64,000 bases of DNA from Alicyclobacillus fastidiosus (GCF_026651875.1 NZ_CP104067.1:3286001-3350000); one strand, 5' to 3'; positions 45,658 through 55,236 are shown, counted from the first letter of the stretch. Translations and numbers: made by a program. The notes: generated by a model from the sequence alone, not told the origin.

Positions 45658-46425
45658 CTATTGCTCAGTGTGCTGCAACATATGTGTCTCCAATTGAGCG
45701 AGTACATCTCGTCTTACCTCTAAGAACTCGTTGCTCGAGCGCTTCCTTGGGTGAGGGATGTCGACTGGGACCACACTGCGGATAGTCCCTGGCTTTGCGC
45801 TCATGATCACGACTCTTTGCGCTAAAACTACGGCCTCGTCTATGTCGTGGGTCACTAGGATCATCGTCGTTTTGTTTTGTTCCCAAATATCGAGCAGCAC
45901 ATCCTGCATATGAGCTCGGGTAAACGCATCGAGAGCGGCAAATGGTTCATCCATCAATAGCACTTTGGGATCCCGAAGCAATGCTCTAGCGATGGCCACG
46001 CGCTGTGCCATCCCCCCTGACAACTGCCGTGGGAATGATTTTTCAAAGCCCTCGAGATGAACTAGGCGGATCAAATCCCGAACTTTCTCGCGAACCAGAG
46101 GGTTTCTCAAAGACAAATCTGCTGCAATGTTGTCTTCGACCGTAAGCCACGGAAACAGCCGATGTTCTTGAAAGATAAACCCCTTGTCAACGCCCGGTTT
46201 ATGAATCTCCTCTCGGCCGATCTTCACAACTCCGTCATACTCGCCATCGAGTCCTGCAATCACCTTTAACAAGGTACTTTTACCGCAACCGCTTGGACCA
46301 ATGACGGTGATGAATTCACCTTGCTCAACGCGCAAATTGATATGCGATAGGACTTTCAGCGACGTCTGACCAATGTTGAACGTCTTATTCAGACCATGGA
46401 TCACTAACGGCTCGCTATCGACCAT
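45658..46425 (-). CDS. ssuB: Aliphatic sulfonate ABC transporter ATP-binding protein
   Basis: 255-residue ABC ATPase with Walker [17 protein letters not shown], signature [15 protein letters not shown], Walker [14 protein letters not shown] and the switch His in [10 protein letters not shown]. The short form without extra domain fits the SsuB/TauB/NrtD group. It lies 16 bases after ssuD and 35 before ssuA. Confidence 0.94.
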   Translation of the reverse strand: MVDSEPLVIHGLNKTFNIGQTSLKVLSHINLRVEQGEFITVIGPSGCGKSTLLKVIAGLDGEYDGVVKIGREEIHKPGVDKGFIFQEHRLFPWLTVEDNIAADLSLRNPLVREKVRDLIRLVHLEGFEKSFPRQLSGGMAQRVAIARALLRDPKVLLMDEPFAALDAFTRAHMQDVLLDIWEQNKTTMILVTHDIDEAVVLAQRVVIMSAKPGTIRSVVPVDIPHPRKRSSNEFLEVRRDVLAQLETHMLQHTEQ

Positions 46426-46441
46426 ACCGACACCCCCTTTG

Positions 46442-47620
46442 TCATACGTGATGGAACCTAGCTCTTGCTAATTTTTCTTTGAGGAGCGGCAAAACCGATT
46501 CACCGAATCGCGTCGCCTCTTCCAAGTGCGGGTAGCCTGAGAGCACGAACGATGAAATGCCAATATCGACGAATTCAAGTAGTCTATCGGATATTTGTTC
46601 CGGCGTTCCAACAAAGGCCACCGCCCCACCCCCACGGATGGCCGACAAACCGGCCCACAGATTGGGCCCAATGACAAAATCATCTGACTGAGATTGCTTC
46701 CACAATTCGTTCTGGCGCGTCTGATTGGTCGCATCGGTTCTCGCCACTCGCTGTTTCGCAACCTCCAAGTCAGCTGGGCTGACTTTGCTAATGATCTTTC
46801 TGGCTGCCTCCCAAGCCTCTTCCTCTGTCTCGCGCACGACGACTTGCGCCCTCAGACCATACCTCAACCTGGAGCCGCCAGCTTGGCCGTGTAACTCATG
46901 TCGATAGGTTTCGACTTCATGAATTTGTTCCTTGATCCACTCAAGTGGCTCTGCCCACATTAGGTACACATCGGCTACTTGAGCGGCTACCCTTTTGCCG
47001 GCCGGTGAACTTCCCCCAAAATAGAGCGGAGGATGTGGATGCGAAACAGGTGCCGGATAACTGATAGCCCCTTCTAGTTGGTAGTACTTCCCGGAATAGT
47101 CCAATCGCTCCGTACTCGCATAGGTCGCAACCCGGCTTTTTGATTCACCCTGACTCGCTCTTGCCGAATTGGTCCAGACCCCTTTCACAATTTGCAAAAA
47201 TTCGAGCGTTCGATCATAGCGTTCATCGTGCTTGTGGGCGAGCGGATCGCCTGTTGCAATCAAGTCGTCTGGTGATCCCCCGGTGACGACATTGACAAGC
47301 GCCCGGCCATTCGATATCTGGTCTAAAGAAGCAGCCATTCGCGCCGCAAGCACAGGCCCAATTAAGCCGGGCCTCATAGCGACCAATGGTTTCAGGATCT
47401 TCGTATGGGCAGCGATGGCCGATCCAACAACCCAAGCATCCGTGCAAACCCCACCTGTTGGAATTAATGCAAATGTAAAACCGCCATCCTCAGCAGCCTT
47501 TGCCACCTGAAGCATGTAGTCCAGCGTGGACTCGCGCTCAGGCTGCACGCCGATATAGGCACCATCACCTGTCGTTGGGATGAACCACCCAAACTCGACA
47601 TTCGAACTGATGTTTGTCAC
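46442..47620 (-). CDS. ssuD: FMNH2-dependent alkanesulfonate monooxygenase (SsuD, operon copy)
   Basis: 392-residue LLM-class flavin monooxygenase that releases sulfite from alkanesulfonates using FMNH2 from SsuE. It contains [71 protein letters not shown] and [14 protein letters not shown], all of the SsuD group. The frame is open to 47668 but AGGAG eight bases upstream supports GTG 47620. It leads the ssuDBACE operon and has a leader terminator at 47656-47693. A second, divergent ssuD lies 450 bases away. Confidence 0.93.
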   Translation of the reverse strand: MTNISSNVEFGWFIPTTGDGAYIGVQPERESTLDYMLQVAKAAEDGGFTFALIPTGGVCTDAWVVGSAIAAHTKILKPLVAMRPGLIGPVLAARMAASLDQISNGRALVNVVTGGSPDDLIATGDPLAHKHDERYDRTLEFLQIVKGVWTNSARASQGESKSRVATYASTERLDYSGKYYQLEGAISYPAPVSHPHPPLYFGGSSPAGKRVAAQVADVYLMWAEPLEWIKEQIHEVETYRHELHGQAGGSRLRYGLRAQVVVRETEEEAWEAARKIISKVSPADLEVAKQRVARTDATNQTRQNELWKQSQSDDFVIGPNLWAGLSAIRGGGAVAFVGTPEQISDRLLEFVDIGISSFVLSGYPHLEEATRFGESVLPLLKEKLARARFHHV

Positions 47621-47655
47621 ACTCACCACTCCTAGACACCGGTTGTATAACAAAA

Positions 47656-47693
47656 GGCCCAGTACCACCTGTGCACGACAGGGGTAATGGGCC
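47656..47693 (-). terminator. Leader terminator (attenuator) of the ssuDBACE operon
   Basis: On the minus strand GGCCCATTACCCCTGT and ACAGGTGGTACTGGGCC form a long stem with a five-base loop, followed by TTTTGTT. It lies 36 bases before the ssuD start, between the promoter region and the gene, so it should stop transcription unless an antiterminator acts. AGGTGGTAC recalls a T-box core but stands on the wrong side of the stem for a T-box. Confidence 0.7.
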
Positions 47694-47755
47694 TCCAGTT
47701 ATCTGGTCGGTAAACCATTCGTGTATCAGACTCGATTGTGTCAATCCTTATCGGA

Positions 47756-47774
47756 TTAGTGTGATTAACACTAA
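47756..47774. promoter_or_regulatory. Operator-like palindrome between the divergent ssuD genes
   Basis: TTAGTGTGATTAACACTAA is a perfect 7-5-7 inverted repeat, central in the region between the two ssuD genes. Single half-site-like ACACTA/TAGTGT sequences recur downstream of yezD (about 50175-50195). It is a good candidate operator for a sulfur regulator; the protein is not encoded next to it. Confidence 0.55.
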
Positions 47775-47825
47775 CACTCCCTCCAAACCCTGTCAACATC
47801 CTTTCACCCATTTTTTCAGACGCGG

Positions 47826-47855
47826 TTGACAGTCATTCTTGAATCAACATACAAT
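47826..47855 (+). promoter_or_regulatory. Sigma-A type promoter of the second ssuD
   Basis: TTGACA (47826-47831) and TACAAT (47850-47855) with an 18-base spacer. Transcription would begin near 47862, giving a leader of about 200 bases before the start at 48066. A GGAACAC/GTGTTCC inverted repeat (47872-47878, 47888-47894) lies at the leader start. Confidence 0.65.
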
Positions 47856-47914
47856 TTCGGTAAAATCAATTGGAACACTCAATATCGGTGTTCCACAATT
47901 GCTGACTCTACGAA

Positions 47915-47957
47915 GAGAGGCAACCGGTGAAAGAAGATCCGGTTACCTCTCTTTTTT
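47915..47957 (+). terminator. Leader terminator (attenuator) of the second ssuD
   Basis: GAGAGGCAACCGG (47915-47927) and CCGGTTACCTCTC (47939-47951) form a 13-bp stem with one mismatch, followed directly by six T. It lies between the TTGACA/TACAAT promoter and the start codon, so full-length mRNA needs readthrough. The distance from the expected transcript start is only about 55 bases, too short for an S-box or T-box. Confidence 0.8.
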
Positions 47958-48065
47958 CTATCGGTCATTCGATGGCTACTTGAGCGATTTGAGAAGGTAA
48001 CCGGCTCCATCGTTCCATGGTGATGTACAGATTCCGAAAACAGGCGAGATCAGGAGGCATAGTTC

Positions 48066-49193
48066 ATGAATTTGTTTTGGTTTATTCCGACACATGGTGA
48101 CGGTCACTACCTAGGGACAAAAAAGGGATTTCGACCACTGGATTTTGGCTACGCCCAACAAGTTGCGCAGGCCGTAGACAAACTTGGATACAAAGGCGCC
48201 CTTCTTCCTACCGGCGCAACCTGCGAGGATGCATGGATTGTCGCATCCTCGCTGATTTCATCAACCAGAAACCTCAAGTTCTTGGTGGCAGTACGGCCTG
48301 GTTTAATGTCGCCAACACTTGCAGCACGAATGGCCGCCACGTTTGACAGGCTGTCCGAGGGGCGCCTCCTCATCAACGTCGTCACTGGAGGAAATCGGGT
48401 AGAACTCGCTGGCGATGGTCTATTCGTCGACCACGATACTCGATATGAAATTACCGATGAGTTCCTCACCGTGTGGCGGAGTCTCCTTCAGGGCAAGGAA
48501 ACGACGCTCGCGGGTAAACATATTCAAGTTGAAGCGGCGAAACTGAATTTTGCGCCCAATCAAAAGCCGTATCCCCCGCTCTATTTCGGCGGCTCATCTG
48601 CGGCAGCACAAAAAGTGGCCGCTGAACACGTCGACGTCTATCTGACCTGGGGAGAACCAGTTCACCAAGTTCGCGAAAAGATTGAACAAGTTCGAGCGCG
48701 AGCAGAGGCGAATGGACGTCGGATTCGGTTTGGCATTCGGCTACACGTGATTGTTCGCGACACTGAACAAGCTGCATGGCAAGCTGCGAATGACTTAATC
48801 AAATATCTGGACCCGAATACAATTCAGGCCGCGCAGCGGCGCATGAAGCAAATGGATTCCATCGGCCAACAGCGCATGCTCGAACTCCATGGGGATTCGC
48901 TGCAAAACCTCGAAATCAGTCCAAACCTGTGGGCTGGAATTGGCCTCGTGCGAGGTGGCGCGGGCACTGCATTAGTGGGAAGCCCCGAAATTGTTGCGAA
49001 ACGGATGCAGGAGTACGCCGATGTGGGCATAGAGACGTTTGTGCTGTCAGGATACCCACACTTGGAAGAGGCTTACCGGTTTGCCGAGCTCGTATTTCCA
49101 CTGTTGCCAATCGCTCAACAGAAAGAGTTGATAGCTTCTGGCGAATTCAAACCCGGGACAGCCATTCCGTTCAGTCACAGCGCTCGTCCATGA
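48066..49193 (+). CDS. ssuD: FMNH2-dependent alkanesulfonate monooxygenase (second SsuD)
   Basis: 375-residue LLM-class monooxygenase, closer to the classic SsuD than the operon copy: [88 protein letters not shown] and [34 protein letters not shown] precedes ATG 48066. It is monocistronic apart from a decayed monooxygenase after it and is divergent from the ssuDBACE operon. Two ssuD genes sharing one transporter suggest different sulfonate ranges. Confidence 0.94.
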   Translation: MNLFWFIPTHGDGHYLGTKKGFRPLDFGYAQQVAQAVDKLGYKGALLPTGATCEDAWIVASSLISSTRNLKFLVAVRPGLMSPTLAARMAATFDRLSEGRLLINVVTGGNRVELAGDGLFVDHDTRYEITDEFLTVWRSLLQGKETTLAGKHIQVEAAKLNFAPNQKPYPPLYFGGSSAAAQKVAAEHVDVYLTWGEPVHQVREKIEQVRARAEANGRRIRFGIRLHVIVRDTEQAAWQAANDLIKYLDPNTIQAAQRRMKQMDSIGQQRMLELHGDSLQNLEISPNLWAGIGLVRGGAGTALVGSPEIVAKRMQEYADVGIETFVLSGYPHLEEAYRFAELVFPLLPIAQQKELIASGEFKPGTAIPFSHSARP

Positions 49194-49264
49194 CAAGGAG
49201 GGAATGTGAATGGTCCGATCTGGCGAGAAGATGCGCCTGCCTTGGCGACTGTCACACACAAAAT

Positions 49265-49508
49265 CGGGCTTACAAGGGAGCACATTTTGCCGTCCGTGGC
49301 CCACTGAACGTCGCCCGCCCACCACAAGGTCATCCCGTCGTCGTCCAGGCGGGGTCGTCGGAGGATGGAAAAGAGCTCGCCGCCCGGACTGCAGAGTCGG
49401 GGCCTGTTTCGTACCGATTATGAAGGAAATACATTGCGCGAGAACCTGGGTCTATGCCGGTCTCCAAATCCATTTACCAAAGACTCCTCACTTTCACTGG
49501 ATATTTGA
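49265..49508 (+). pseudogene. Decayed DszA/NtaA-type flavin monooxygenase
   Basis: An internal fragment reads KGAHFAVRGPLNVARPPQGH, then PVVVQAGSSEDGKELAARTA, the hallmark of NtaA/SnaA/DszA-type FMN monooxygenases. It is joined, with a change of frame near 49400, to the C-terminal end GLFRTDYEGNTLRENLGL of the same family and a stop at 49508. The N-terminal half and a large middle part are deleted. This was probably a third sulfur-acquiring monooxygenase of the locus. Confidence 0.85.
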
Positions 49509-49523
49509 ATAAGAATGAACGAT

Positions 49524-49547
49524 AAGGGGGCGCCAGCCCCCTTTTTT
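49524..49547 (+). terminator. Intrinsic terminator after the second ssuD and the decayed monooxygenase
   Basis: AAGGGGGC-GCCA-GCCCCCTT (49524-49543) is a compact hairpin followed by further T residues to 49547. Confidence 0.9.
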
Positions 49548-49910
49548 AATGCATCCCAACCTTAGATTTGCCCCGCCGAGCAAATTTGAAGTTTTTGTCT
49601 ACCTACTTACACATAGCTGTACGCGTTGTCCAGGAGCAGTCGACTAAATATAGGATATGAACTCACGCTCCACACTCGCTAACCCACCGGCGAGTGTAAA
49701 ATAATAAATACCTAAACTGCCTGCTCCAAGGACGCCGACCTCGTGCACACTACGGTTCTCCCCCCTGATTTCGTGAATCAGGACACTATATAACGTTATA
49801 ACCACATTCGATAAAACCAATAGGATTAATTGGCTTTTGTGTCAATTCAGCATGATTGAGCGATATACTGAACATCAAATCATACTTGTCAGACAGTCAG
49901 GGGGATTTTT
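49548..49910. other. Intergenic region upstream of yezD
   Basis: About 360 bases with no gene. It holds an inverted repeat ACACTCGC/GCGAGTGT (49672-49679, 49690-49697), a 12-bp palindrome TATAACGTTATA (49789-49800), and CCAAT/ATTGG spaced by seven bases shortly before yezD. These are possible regulatory sites for yezD. No firm promoter call. Confidence 0.35.
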
Positions 49911-50129
49911 GTGGATTCAATTCACGACAGTCAAGTTCCTTTAGTTGACGTGATTTTGAAATCGTTGGATGGGTTGATGTACGGTTCAGTCAATATTACT
50001 GTACATGACGGGAAGATTACACAAATTGACCGCCTTGAAAAGCACAGGATGTCCACGCCGACAGCATTAGATAGTGTGGAAAAACGCTCCAAAGTAGCAC
50101 TGAAACGGGTGGAGCGCGCAGGCATGTGA
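49911..50129 (+). CDS. yezD: YezD family small protein (DUF2292)
   Basis: 72 residues. VDVILKSLDGLMYGSVNITV followed by HDGKITQIDRLEKHR matches the DUF2292 pattern (LxxlxyGsVxIxVqDGkVvqIdxtEK). The start is GTG 49911 with GGGGGAT upstream. In Bacillus yezD belongs to the sulfur-limitation regulon, which fits its place beside the ssu locus. The C-terminal ~25 residues are an unrelated basic extension. Biochemical role unknown. Confidence 0.8.
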   Translation: MDSIHDSQVPLVDVILKSLDGLMYGSVNITVHDGKITQIDRLEKHRMSTPTALDSVEKRSKVALKRVERAGM

Positions 50130-50396
50130 TCTCCTCTGTGGATTCACCATTAGTTTGTTTATCGGTACGACTTACACTAAAAAGAACCGCTAGTGTGACA
50201 GGCAAGCCCAAATTCCACCGTTTCAGGGCGACTCAGGTAAACGTGCACCGCACGTGGAAACGACATGGAGGACGCGCGCACTTTGCCGCAACGTCCTCCC
50301 TGCCCCATTGATTGCACGCCTCATTCGTTTATGAATTGGATCATTTCTGGAAATACTGAAATGACACAAGTCTGAATTAGCGTGAGGGAAAACACC
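50130..50396. other. Intergenic region between yezD and yetF
   Basis: About 265 bases. Includes ACACTA and TAGTGT half-sites at about 50175-50195 in inverted order, similar to the palindrome at 47756-47774. No gene or clear terminator. Confidence 0.3.
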
Positions 50397-51254
50397 GTGA
50401 CCATCTGGGAAGTCCTAATCCAATCCCTTATTTCATTTATCGTCTTGTTTATTTTGGCCCGCATTATGGGTAAGCGCCAAGTGGCTCAATTGAACTTCTT
50501 TGACTATATCGTCGGCATCACGATTGGGAATATCGCGGCTAGTTGGTCGTTAGATGAGGTAAAAAACGTTCATGCCATCGCCAGTTTATTGGTTTGGACA
50601 ATCGCTCCCCTGATTATAGCGTTCATTCAACGAAAGTCGTACAGAGGACGGATAATACTCGATGGAAAACAACAGATTTTGGTCCAGGAAGGACAAGTCT
50701 TAGAAAAAAATGTAAAGAAGGCAAACATCAATATCGAAGAACTTATGCAGCTGCTTCGTCAAAAAGACATTTTCAAGTTATCAGATGTGGAATTTGCGAT
50801 ATTAGAAACAAATGGTTCGTTAAGTGCCATGAAGAAATCAGAGTTGCAGCCCGTGACACCCAAAGACACCGGTATTCAAGTCATCAATGAGCGGGAACCT
50901 CGATTGGTCATTATCGACGGCCACGTGATGGAAAGATCTCTTCAACAAACGGGCTATTCGCGTGAATGGTTACTCGGAGAGATCATGAAACAAGGGGCAT
51001 CGGATGTGAAAGATGTGTTTATCGCCCAAATTGATTCAAACGGCTCTGTCTATGTCGATCTTTATCACGATTCCATACGCGAACCGCAAATTAAAGAAAA
51101 ACCGCTGCTCGCCGCAACGTTAAAAAAACTGCAAGCCGATATGATGTCTTTTGCCTTGGAAACGAACAACCCACGAGCGAAAGAGTCGTACACGCAAGGT
51201 GCGGATGTATTGGAAAAATTAATCAAGGAAGTTACGCCGTTTTTAAAGGAGTAA
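50397..51254 (+). CDS. YetF family membrane protein (DUF421)
   Basis: 285 residues. Three N-terminal helices (IQSLISFIVLFILARIMGKR, DYIVGITIGNIAASW, LLVWTIAPLIIAFI) are followed by the conserved cytosolic DUF421 domain: LVQEGQVLEKNVKKANINIE, LMQLLRQKDIFKLSDVEFAI and LETNGSLSAMKKSE, then a duplicated smaller domain. YetF-type proteins are common in spore formers, several being linked to germination or envelope. GTG 50397 follows GAGGGA; GTG 50382 is the longer option. Confidence 0.88.
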   Translation: MTIWEVLIQSLISFIVLFILARIMGKRQVAQLNFFDYIVGITIGNIAASWSLDEVKNVHAIASLLVWTIAPLIIAFIQRKSYRGRIILDGKQQILVQEGQVLEKNVKKANINIEELMQLLRQKDIFKLSDVEFAILETNGSLSAMKKSELQPVTPKDTGIQVINEREPRLVIIDGHVMERSLQQTGYSREWLLGEIMKQGASDVKDVFIAQIDSNGSVYVDLYHDSIREPQIKEKPLLAATLKKLQADMMSFALETNNPRAKESYTQGADVLEKLIKEVTPFLKE

Positions 51255-51360
51255 CTGCCAGAGGCGATTTATGCGGCTTCAGCATCGTGCCGTGATTGCT
51301 CACGTCGTCTGTCATCATACGAGCATCTGCCTGTTGAAGCCCGCACACAACATCGAAGTC

Positions 51361-51852
51361 CTAACTGGTTCTATCTCTCTTGATAAACGTGAAGAAATCG
51401 TGTGCATACTGGTTTTTCTCGTCCACTGTTCCCTTCGTTCGGCTCACCAATTCCCAATCCGCTGGATAAAACTCAAACTTCACATCGCCAACGAACCTAT
51501 GCCAAATAACGGTTAGATAGAGTTTCGTAGCGTCGCGCATAACCTGCGAAAATACTCCTGCTCCGCCAATGACAAATACCTCTTCTTCAGACCGAACAAA
51601 CGGCTGTAATTCCTGGAGACTGTGGATCACCTCACACCCATCAACAAAAAATGTTCTATCTCTCGTTAGAACCACATTCCTCCTCCCTGGAAGTGGCCGC
51701 CCAATTGCCAAGTAAGTCTTACGGCCCATGACAACGGTTTGTCCCATCGTCAGGTCCTTAAAAAATTTCAGATCGGAAGGTAAATGCCATGGGAGTTTAC
51801 CGTCTTTTCCGATAACATGGTTTTCACTCATCGCCACAAGTAATGAAAGCAC
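51361..51852 (-). CDS. folA: Dihydrofolate reductase
   Basis: 163-residue NADPH-dependent reductase producing tetrahydrofolate. It shows LVAMSENHVIGKDGKLPWHL, PSDLKFFKDLTMGQTVVMGR, RPLPGRRNVVLTRD and VFVIGGAGVFSQVM, the folate and NADPH motifs. The frame is open to TTG 51861, but GTG 51852 with AAGG upstream gives the usual DHFR start. No thymidylate synthase is next to it, so it is a separate transcription unit. Confidence 0.95.
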   Translation of the reverse strand: MLSLLVAMSENHVIGKDGKLPWHLPSDLKFFKDLTMGQTVVMGRKTYLAIGRPLPGRRNVVLTRDRTFFVDGCEVIHSLQELQPFVRSEEEVFVIGGAGVFSQVMRDATKLYLTVIWHRFVGDVKFEFYPADWELVSRTKGTVDEKNQYAHDFFTFIKRDRTS

Positions 51853-52046
51853 AGTGCCCAACCTTCCTTCATGGAGAGATGTCCGAATCGTCTAGTTGCC
51901 CGTTCTATGGTTATCGCCGAAAGCAAACCACTTGATACACGCCGAGAATGAACCGCGCGTCTGGCTGTTGCCAGCAAGCCTGTATTTGAGTATGCAAGGC
52001 GGCGCCCTGAATGGAATTCAATTTGGATTCGACGAACCCGCTTAAA

Positions 52047-52073
52047 CCCCACTCCAACCATGGAGTGAGGTTT
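52047..52073 (-). terminator. Bidirectional-looking terminator before the PHP gene end
   Basis: CCCCACTCC (52047-52055) and GGAGTGAGG (52062-52070) pair with one mismatch around a six-base loop. On the minus strand it follows the PHP gene stop at 52107 and is followed by TTTAAG; on the plus strand a run of five T follows. Confidence 0.65.
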
Positions 52074-52106
52074 TTCCTCCTCGTCACTGCGACGAACCTG
52101 GTATCT

Positions 52107-53378
52107 CTACTCGGCCATGAAGAAGATCGGGTTCGCCAGGGCTGCCATCCGCAATCCGTCTACTTCGGCGAAATATCTCCACAATTCCGCACGAATGAAG
52201 CGGGTTGACGCATGTCTGACTTCTGTCGTCCAATCACCTCGTTCAGTCACTTCGTGCCGCTCAACCTCGCCATCTTCTGCGATCACGACGACGACATCCT
52301 TCGGTTCAACACCTTCGACATGCACGTTCACCGCCGCATCCGAAGCGCCAACCTCGTCCCCCATGAGCGCTGCGCCGCACGTGAGTTCGATGCGCGGGCC
52401 ACTCGGACAATAGCTCAGACTGGCGTGCCCAGCATGAATCGCCGAAAGAATATCCGATGCCCTTTTGGAAGAGGCATACACATAAGTGGTTGGATACCCA
52501 TGCCTGACGTACGGATGCTCGCGATGCGTATCACTGCCAGCGACCGCGACGACTCGCCTCCCTTGAGCCAACATGCTTTGCCAAAGCGCGACACTTTGCT
52601 CGTTCGAAGGACGCCATGGACCGTTCCAAACTTCAAGCCAGTCAAATGGCACATCGTACCCCCACTGCCACTGACAACTCGGACCACCGTCGTCATACGG
52701 ATGGTTAACGGATATTCGAGCGCCGCGCCGCCTTGCCTCTTGCAAGAGTCCCGTGACATCCGACGGTACCTGCACGCGAAAATCGTCACAGGGATTCGGA
52801 ATCCCGAACAAATTAGCGTGGCCATGATACGTTGTCAGCTCCATCGCAGGGATATAGGTGACTGATGAATCCCTGGGATACATGTAATTTTGGCTTGTCG
52901 TGTTGTGATCGGTTAAACCGATAAAATCTAGACCAGTGCGCCTTGCAATCTCGTCCAACTCGCTGAGGGTATACGCACCGTCACTATGCAGTGTATGGAT
53001 ATGAAGGTCACCTTGAAGCCATTGGCGACTGGCTTTCACAAACGTCACCTCGGCATCGACGTGCGCACCACTTTTCCCAATGACGTACACACCAAGAAGG
53101 ATGGCCCACCTTCCCGTTGGCAAGTCGCCTGCGAGGTAACCAGGCGTCGCTTCATCTAGGCTTATTCTCAAGTCGTATTTCGTACTCCCGCTCCATCCGC
53201 GAACTTGAGCCGGATCGCAAAGGCCCACGTCGATAATGCACGGTTCCTTCGCCTGTGGCGTGACGTTGATGGTGATGCAAATCTCGTAGATGTCGTTTGG
53301 GACATCAAAAGGAAGTTCAAGAAATCGACCTTTATCCAGCTCTGTGACATCCGTTGATAGATTGAGCACGCTCGTCAT
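52107..53378 (-). CDS. PHP-domain metallohydrolase (CehA/McbA type)
   Basis: 423 residues. An N-terminal beta domain of about 120 residues is followed by the PHP domain: WLQGDLHIHTLHSDGAYTLS with the HxH metal motif, FIGLTDHNTTS, and AGSDTHREHPYVR near the C-terminal part. CehA/McbA members cleave esters or phosphoesters. It is the last gene of an ABC operon for carbohydrate-like substrates (binding protein, two permeases) under LacI control, so it may process the imported compound or a cell-surface precursor. No signal peptide is seen. Confidence 0.8.
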   Translation of the reverse strand: MTSVLNLSTDVTELDKGRFLELPFDVPNDIYEICITINVTPQAKEPCIIDVGLCDPAQVRGWSGSTKYDLRISLDEATPGYLAGDLPTGRWAILLGVYVIGKSGAHVDAEVTFVKASRQWLQGDLHIHTLHSDGAYTLSELDEIARRTGLDFIGLTDHNTTSQNYMYPRDSSVTYIPAMELTTYHGHANLFGIPNPCDDFRVQVPSDVTGLLQEARRRGARISVNHPYDDGGPSCQWQWGYDVPFDWLEVWNGPWRPSNEQSVALWQSMLAQGRRVVAVAGSDTHREHPYVRHGYPTTYVYASSKRASDILSAIHAGHASLSYCPSGPRIELTCGAALMGDEVGASDAAVNVHVEGVEPKDVVVVIAEDGEVERHEVTERGDWTTEVRHASTRFIRAELWRYFAEVDGLRMAALANPIFFMAE

Positions 53379-53389
53379 CAGCCTCTCTC

Positions 53390-54238
53390 CTATTCTTTGC
53401 TTGCACCTAGAAAAATGCCTTTGACAAAGTACTTTTGAACAAACGGGTAGGCCAACATCAAGGGCAGGACGGCGATGATGATCCCGGCCATTTTGACGTT
53501 GGTGGTGACCAGATTGCCACTTGAAGTAGCGGATCCTTCATTAACCAGCCCGTTGAGTGCAACTTGAAGCGTGTCCTTGCTCGAGTCGTTGATCAGTAAC
53601 ACTGTGGTCAATAGGTTGTTCCAACGCGTGACAAACTCAAATAATGTGACCGTGGCCAGGCCTGCTTTGGAAAGAGGAAGATAGATGCGCCACAAGCAGC
53701 GAAAGTGGCCCGCACCGTCAATTTTGGCGGCGTCCAATATGTCCGACGGAATGGATTGAAAGAAATTTTTCATCAAGATGATACTGAATCCTGAGACGGC
53801 CCCCGACAGGATCAACGCAACTAGAGTATTGAGCAGTCCCAACTGCTGAATGGTCACATAAAACGGGATCATGATGGCTTCAAACGGAATCATCATGGTG
53901 ATCAAAATGAGACCCGTGATGGCGCGCCGTCCCGGTAGTGAGGGCTGGGCTAATGCATAGCCAGCCAACGTCGACAACACCACGTGGAGCAAAGTCCCCA
54001 ACACGGAGACCAGCACGCTGTTTTCAAACGGCTTCCAGAGGTCCAAGACCGTCCAAACCGTTTGATACCCTGACAAGCTAAAGTGGCGGGGCCACATCAG
54101 GATGCCTGGCTGCATGGAGCCCAGATTGGAACTGAACGATTCGGCCAACGCGTTCCATAAAGGAACAATCATGGTGGATGAGATAAGCACGAGAAACAGC
54201 ACGTTCACGATGGTAAAGACCCGACGTCCGCCAGTCAT
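53390..54238 (-). CDS. Carbohydrate ABC transporter permease (LplC/MalG-like)
   Basis: 282 residues, about six helices. Its EAA loop is ILDAAKIDGAGHFRCLWRIY then LPLSKAGLATVTLF, as in the LplC-type half of CUT1 importers, and it ends FVQKYFVKGIFLGASKE, the usual C-terminus. The frame runs back to TTG 54271, but ATG 54238, preceded by GAGGTG, leaves a short N-terminus before helix 1. Pairs with the permease upstream. Confidence 0.9.
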   Translation of the reverse strand: MTGGRRVFTIVNVLFLVLISSTMIVPLWNALAESFSSNLGSMQPGILMWPRHFSLSGYQTVWTVLDLWKPFENSVLVSVLGTLLHVVLSTLAGYALAQPSLPGRRAITGLILITMMIPFEAIMIPFYVTIQQLGLLNTLVALILSGAVSGFSIILMKNFFQSIPSDILDAAKIDGAGHFRCLWRIYLPLSKAGLATVTLFEFVTRWNNLLTTVLLINDSSKDTLQVALNGLVNEGSATSSGNLVTTNVKMAGIIIAVLPLMLAYPFVQKYFVKGIFLGASKE

Positions 54239-54267
54239 GTTACGTTGCACCTCGAGTATAACCCCTT

Positions 54268-55203
54268 TCAAATTGTGTCGTATCGGACCAGCCGTCGAGT
54301 GAAGACCGTCAACAACAGGGTAAACACCAGGATGATGAGTGCACTGGCAGTCGCTTGCCCGATGTTCATCTGTGTAAATCCCTGGTCGTACACATATGTC
54401 ATCAACACGTTGACGGTCGGCTCGATGACCGCATTTCGCATCACGTAAATCTGATCAAACATCCGCAAAACCCCCATGATGGAGAGAAGGCCGACAATCT
54501 GCATGGTCCTCGCGAGACAGGGCATGGTGACGTACCAGGTCTCCTGCCAGCAATTTGCGCCGTCAACCTGCGCCGACGCGTAAAGCTCCGGATTGATTCC
54601 GACAAGAGCCGCTAAATAAATCACACAGTTGAACCCAACGTCCTTCCAAACACTCACTAGAATGATCACCCACCGTGCGACATTGGGATCCGACATGAAC
54701 TGGATAGAGGACATGCCGAGTGCATTCAACACGGCATTGACTAATCCGCCGTCTGGGTTCAGCAATTGAATCCACAACCCACCGACGACCACCCACGAAA
54801 ATAGGTGCGGAAGGTAAATGATCATTTGCAGGCTGCGCTTCAACCACCGCTGCACCAGCTCGTTCAGCGATAGGGCGATGATGATCGGCGCTACGAAACC
54901 GATCCCCAACATACTCACGCCGAGCACGAGCGTGTTGCGAAAGTCGACCCAAAAATTGGGGTCCGTAAGCACATTTCTAAAATTCTCGATCCCGACGAAC
55001 GGACGAGTTCCAATCAGATTAAAATCTTGCATACTGATCAGCACCGAATGTACCAGCGGGTAGTACGTAAGGGCCATGAAGTAGGCAATGGTCGGCAACA
55101 ACATGACATACAGTGGTATCGCCCGCTTCCACTTGCTCAAACGGCGAGTCCGTTGCTGGATGGACGTGTTCGTGTGTTGATGGAGCAACCCTGTGCTAGC
55201 CAA
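54268..55203 (-). CDS. Carbohydrate ABC transporter permease (LplB-like)
   Basis: 311 residues. It begins with a basic N-terminus and helix PLYVMLLPTIAYFMALTYYP, contains DFNLIGTRPFVGIENFRNVL, and the EAA loop INPELYASAQVDGANCWQET then WYVTMPCLARTM. This is the LplB/YtcP-type partner of the second permease. The ATPase is not encoded in the operon, as is common for this class, which uses a shared MsmX-like ATPase. Confidence 0.9.
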   Translation of the reverse strand: MASTGLLHQHTNTSIQQRTRRLSKWKRAIPLYVMLLPTIAYFMALTYYPLVHSVLISMQDFNLIGTRPFVGIENFRNVLTDPNFWVDFRNTLVLGVSMLGIGFVAPIIIALSLNELVQRWLKRSLQMIIYLPHLFSWVVVGGLWIQLLNPDGGLVNAVLNALGMSSIQFMSDPNVARWVIILVSVWKDVGFNCVIYLAALVGINPELYASAQVDGANCWQETWYVTMPCLARTMQIVGLLSIMGVLRMFDQIYVMRNAVIEPTVNVLMTYVYDQGFTQMNIGQATASALIILVFTLLLTVFTRRLVRYDTI

Positions 55204-55236
55204 GATGAGACTCCTTTCCTTAACAAGTGGCGTTCA

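Noticed and set aside
47656..47693. T-box-like AGGTGGTAC in the ssuD leader
   Set aside because: It lies in the 3' arm of the terminator, the leader is too short for a specifier loop, and ACCGCG is not conserved.
47862..48065. S-box (SAM) riboswitch before the second ssuD
   Set aside because: The conserved S-box core is absent and only about 55 bases separate the transcript start from the terminator.
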